A stretch of 64,000 nt of DNA. Source: Flaccisagitta enflata. Taxonomy: Eukaryota > Chaetognatha > Sagittoidea > Aphragmophora. Each line of letters opens with the position of its first letter. The first letter of the stretch is position 1. The translations under genes and the position numbers were made by a program. The stretch lies in assembly GCA_965153355.1 (NCBI GenBank), contig OZ231128.1, positions 33,170,001-33,234,000 on the forward strand, read 5' to 3'. Under the pieces are notes generated by a model. That model made no database searches and was not told the DNA's origin. It saw nothing but the letters and a program-made list of their open reading frames with translations. Shown here piece after piece: positions 63,408 through 64,000 of this stretch.

Positions 63408-63684
63408 GAAGAACACAGGGGACCTTCTCACGTCCATCTGTCTGTCATTACAGCCCCTCTCAGGCCTTATATCTGCCCTCTCAGGCCTTGAATCTGAGAG
63501 GGCGTATATAAGGCCTGAGAGGACAGATTTAAGGCTGGCAAGGGCAGATTTCAGGCCTGAGAGGGCAGATTTAAGGCCTGAGAGGGCAGATTTCAGGCCT
63601 GAGAGAGTCTGGGGGGACAAACAAACCAACAAACAAAAGTCTCCTGTGTTCCACAGGACTTTGTCCCCTTCAGGGCCGTTGCCC
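63408..63684 (+). mobile_element. Family 2 element, class G, left-truncated
   Basis: AAGAACACAGGGGACCTTCT, 21 bp units on TCAGGCCTTATATCTGCCC that flip orientation near 63490, and the end CCTGTGTTCCACAGGACTTT, GTCCCCTTCAGGGCCGTTGCCC. Confidence 0.7.
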
Positions 63685-63693
63685 AAAAAGAAA

Positions 63694-64000
63694 GTTGCAA
63701 ATGTTTTAGATGATCAGCGACACCCAATGCTCCTTAATGTAAATGGAGACATGCTGGAGAGAGAGGTAGCAGCCCCATGGGGACCAATGGCTTATGCTGG
63801 TGTACGGGGAATCAAGGAGCATTTTATATTCCTAAGCTTGATTTAGGCTTGGATTCGGGCACTTATAAAATTGAGCACTGGAATTGGGACCTTGGGTCTG
63901 AGATTTGGGCTTCAACAGAATCAACACTGAGATTTGGGCCTCCAGAGCAGGATTTGAGCTTCAACCTTCAAGGCTGGTAACAGAGCTAAGAGCTGGTATT
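63694..64000 (+). mobile_element. Family 2 element, class E, cut by the window end
   Basis: GTTGCAAATGTTTTAGATGATCAGCGACACCC, GGTAGCAGCCCCATGGGGAC, CAATGGCTTATGC, then 20 bp-type units with GGGATTTGGGCTTC. The left hairpins are mutated. The element runs off the window. Confidence 0.55.

Overview
This is a eukaryotic, almost certainly animal, intergenic or intronic window. It is dominated by transposable elements and simple-sequence repeats (SSRs). Evidence for a eukaryote: GT-AG type splice signals, an intact apurinic-endonuclease type LINE, TA-flanked MITEs, and very long (GA)n, (CA)n, (CAA)n, (GAT)n, (GAAA)n and (TGAA)n tracts. The repeat types fit a marine invertebrate, but I cannot name the species.

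The most coherent signal is a superfamily of short non-autonomous elements, called here family 1, with about 25 full or partial copies. Read in one orientation they start TTTTTAG, then a hairpin, then a (GTCY)n microsatellite, then a copy of half of that hairpin, then a GC hairpin and CTTGTT. This is the layout of DINE-1/HINE elements (Helitron-like HLE2/Helentron relatives). At least four sequence classes occur here: A GTCGCGTGC, B AGTTGCGGAC, C AGGTGCGAC, D AGATGCGTCCTC. In each, the two ends have changed together so that they stay complementary. A second group, family 2 (classes E, F, G), has GC hairpin ends built on GGGCAGCGGCCCC and a centre of 20-21 bp minisatellite units.

Layout. 0-5.3 kb: family 2 copies, one inserted inside another, then foldback MITEs. 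5.3-14.2 kb: family 1 copies, SSRs and a clean mariner-like MITE. 14.3-19.2 kb: a large diverged inverted repeat with a family 2 copy in its spacer. 20-27.7 kb: scattered family 1 and 2 copies and SSRs. 27.76-30.68 kb: one family 1 copy whose interior has grown into about 2.7 kb of TTTTTGGTCA-type minisatellites. 31-37.7 kb: SSRs, foldbacks and family 2. 37.76-42.3 kb: a candidate small split gene for a coiled-coil protein, whose 3.4 kb intron is packed with (CAA)n, (GAAA)n and (TGAA)n. 46.3-46.9 kb: remnant of an R2/R4-type LINE. 50.1-55.1 kb: an intact 1,144-codon LINE that appears to sit inside a class D family 1 element. 55-64 kb: more family 1 and 2 copies, an 11 bp minisatellite and a 173 bp tandem repeat.

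The only long convincing protein gene is the LINE ORF. No rRNA, confident tRNA or CRISPR array was seen. Most other long open frames are translations of SSRs.
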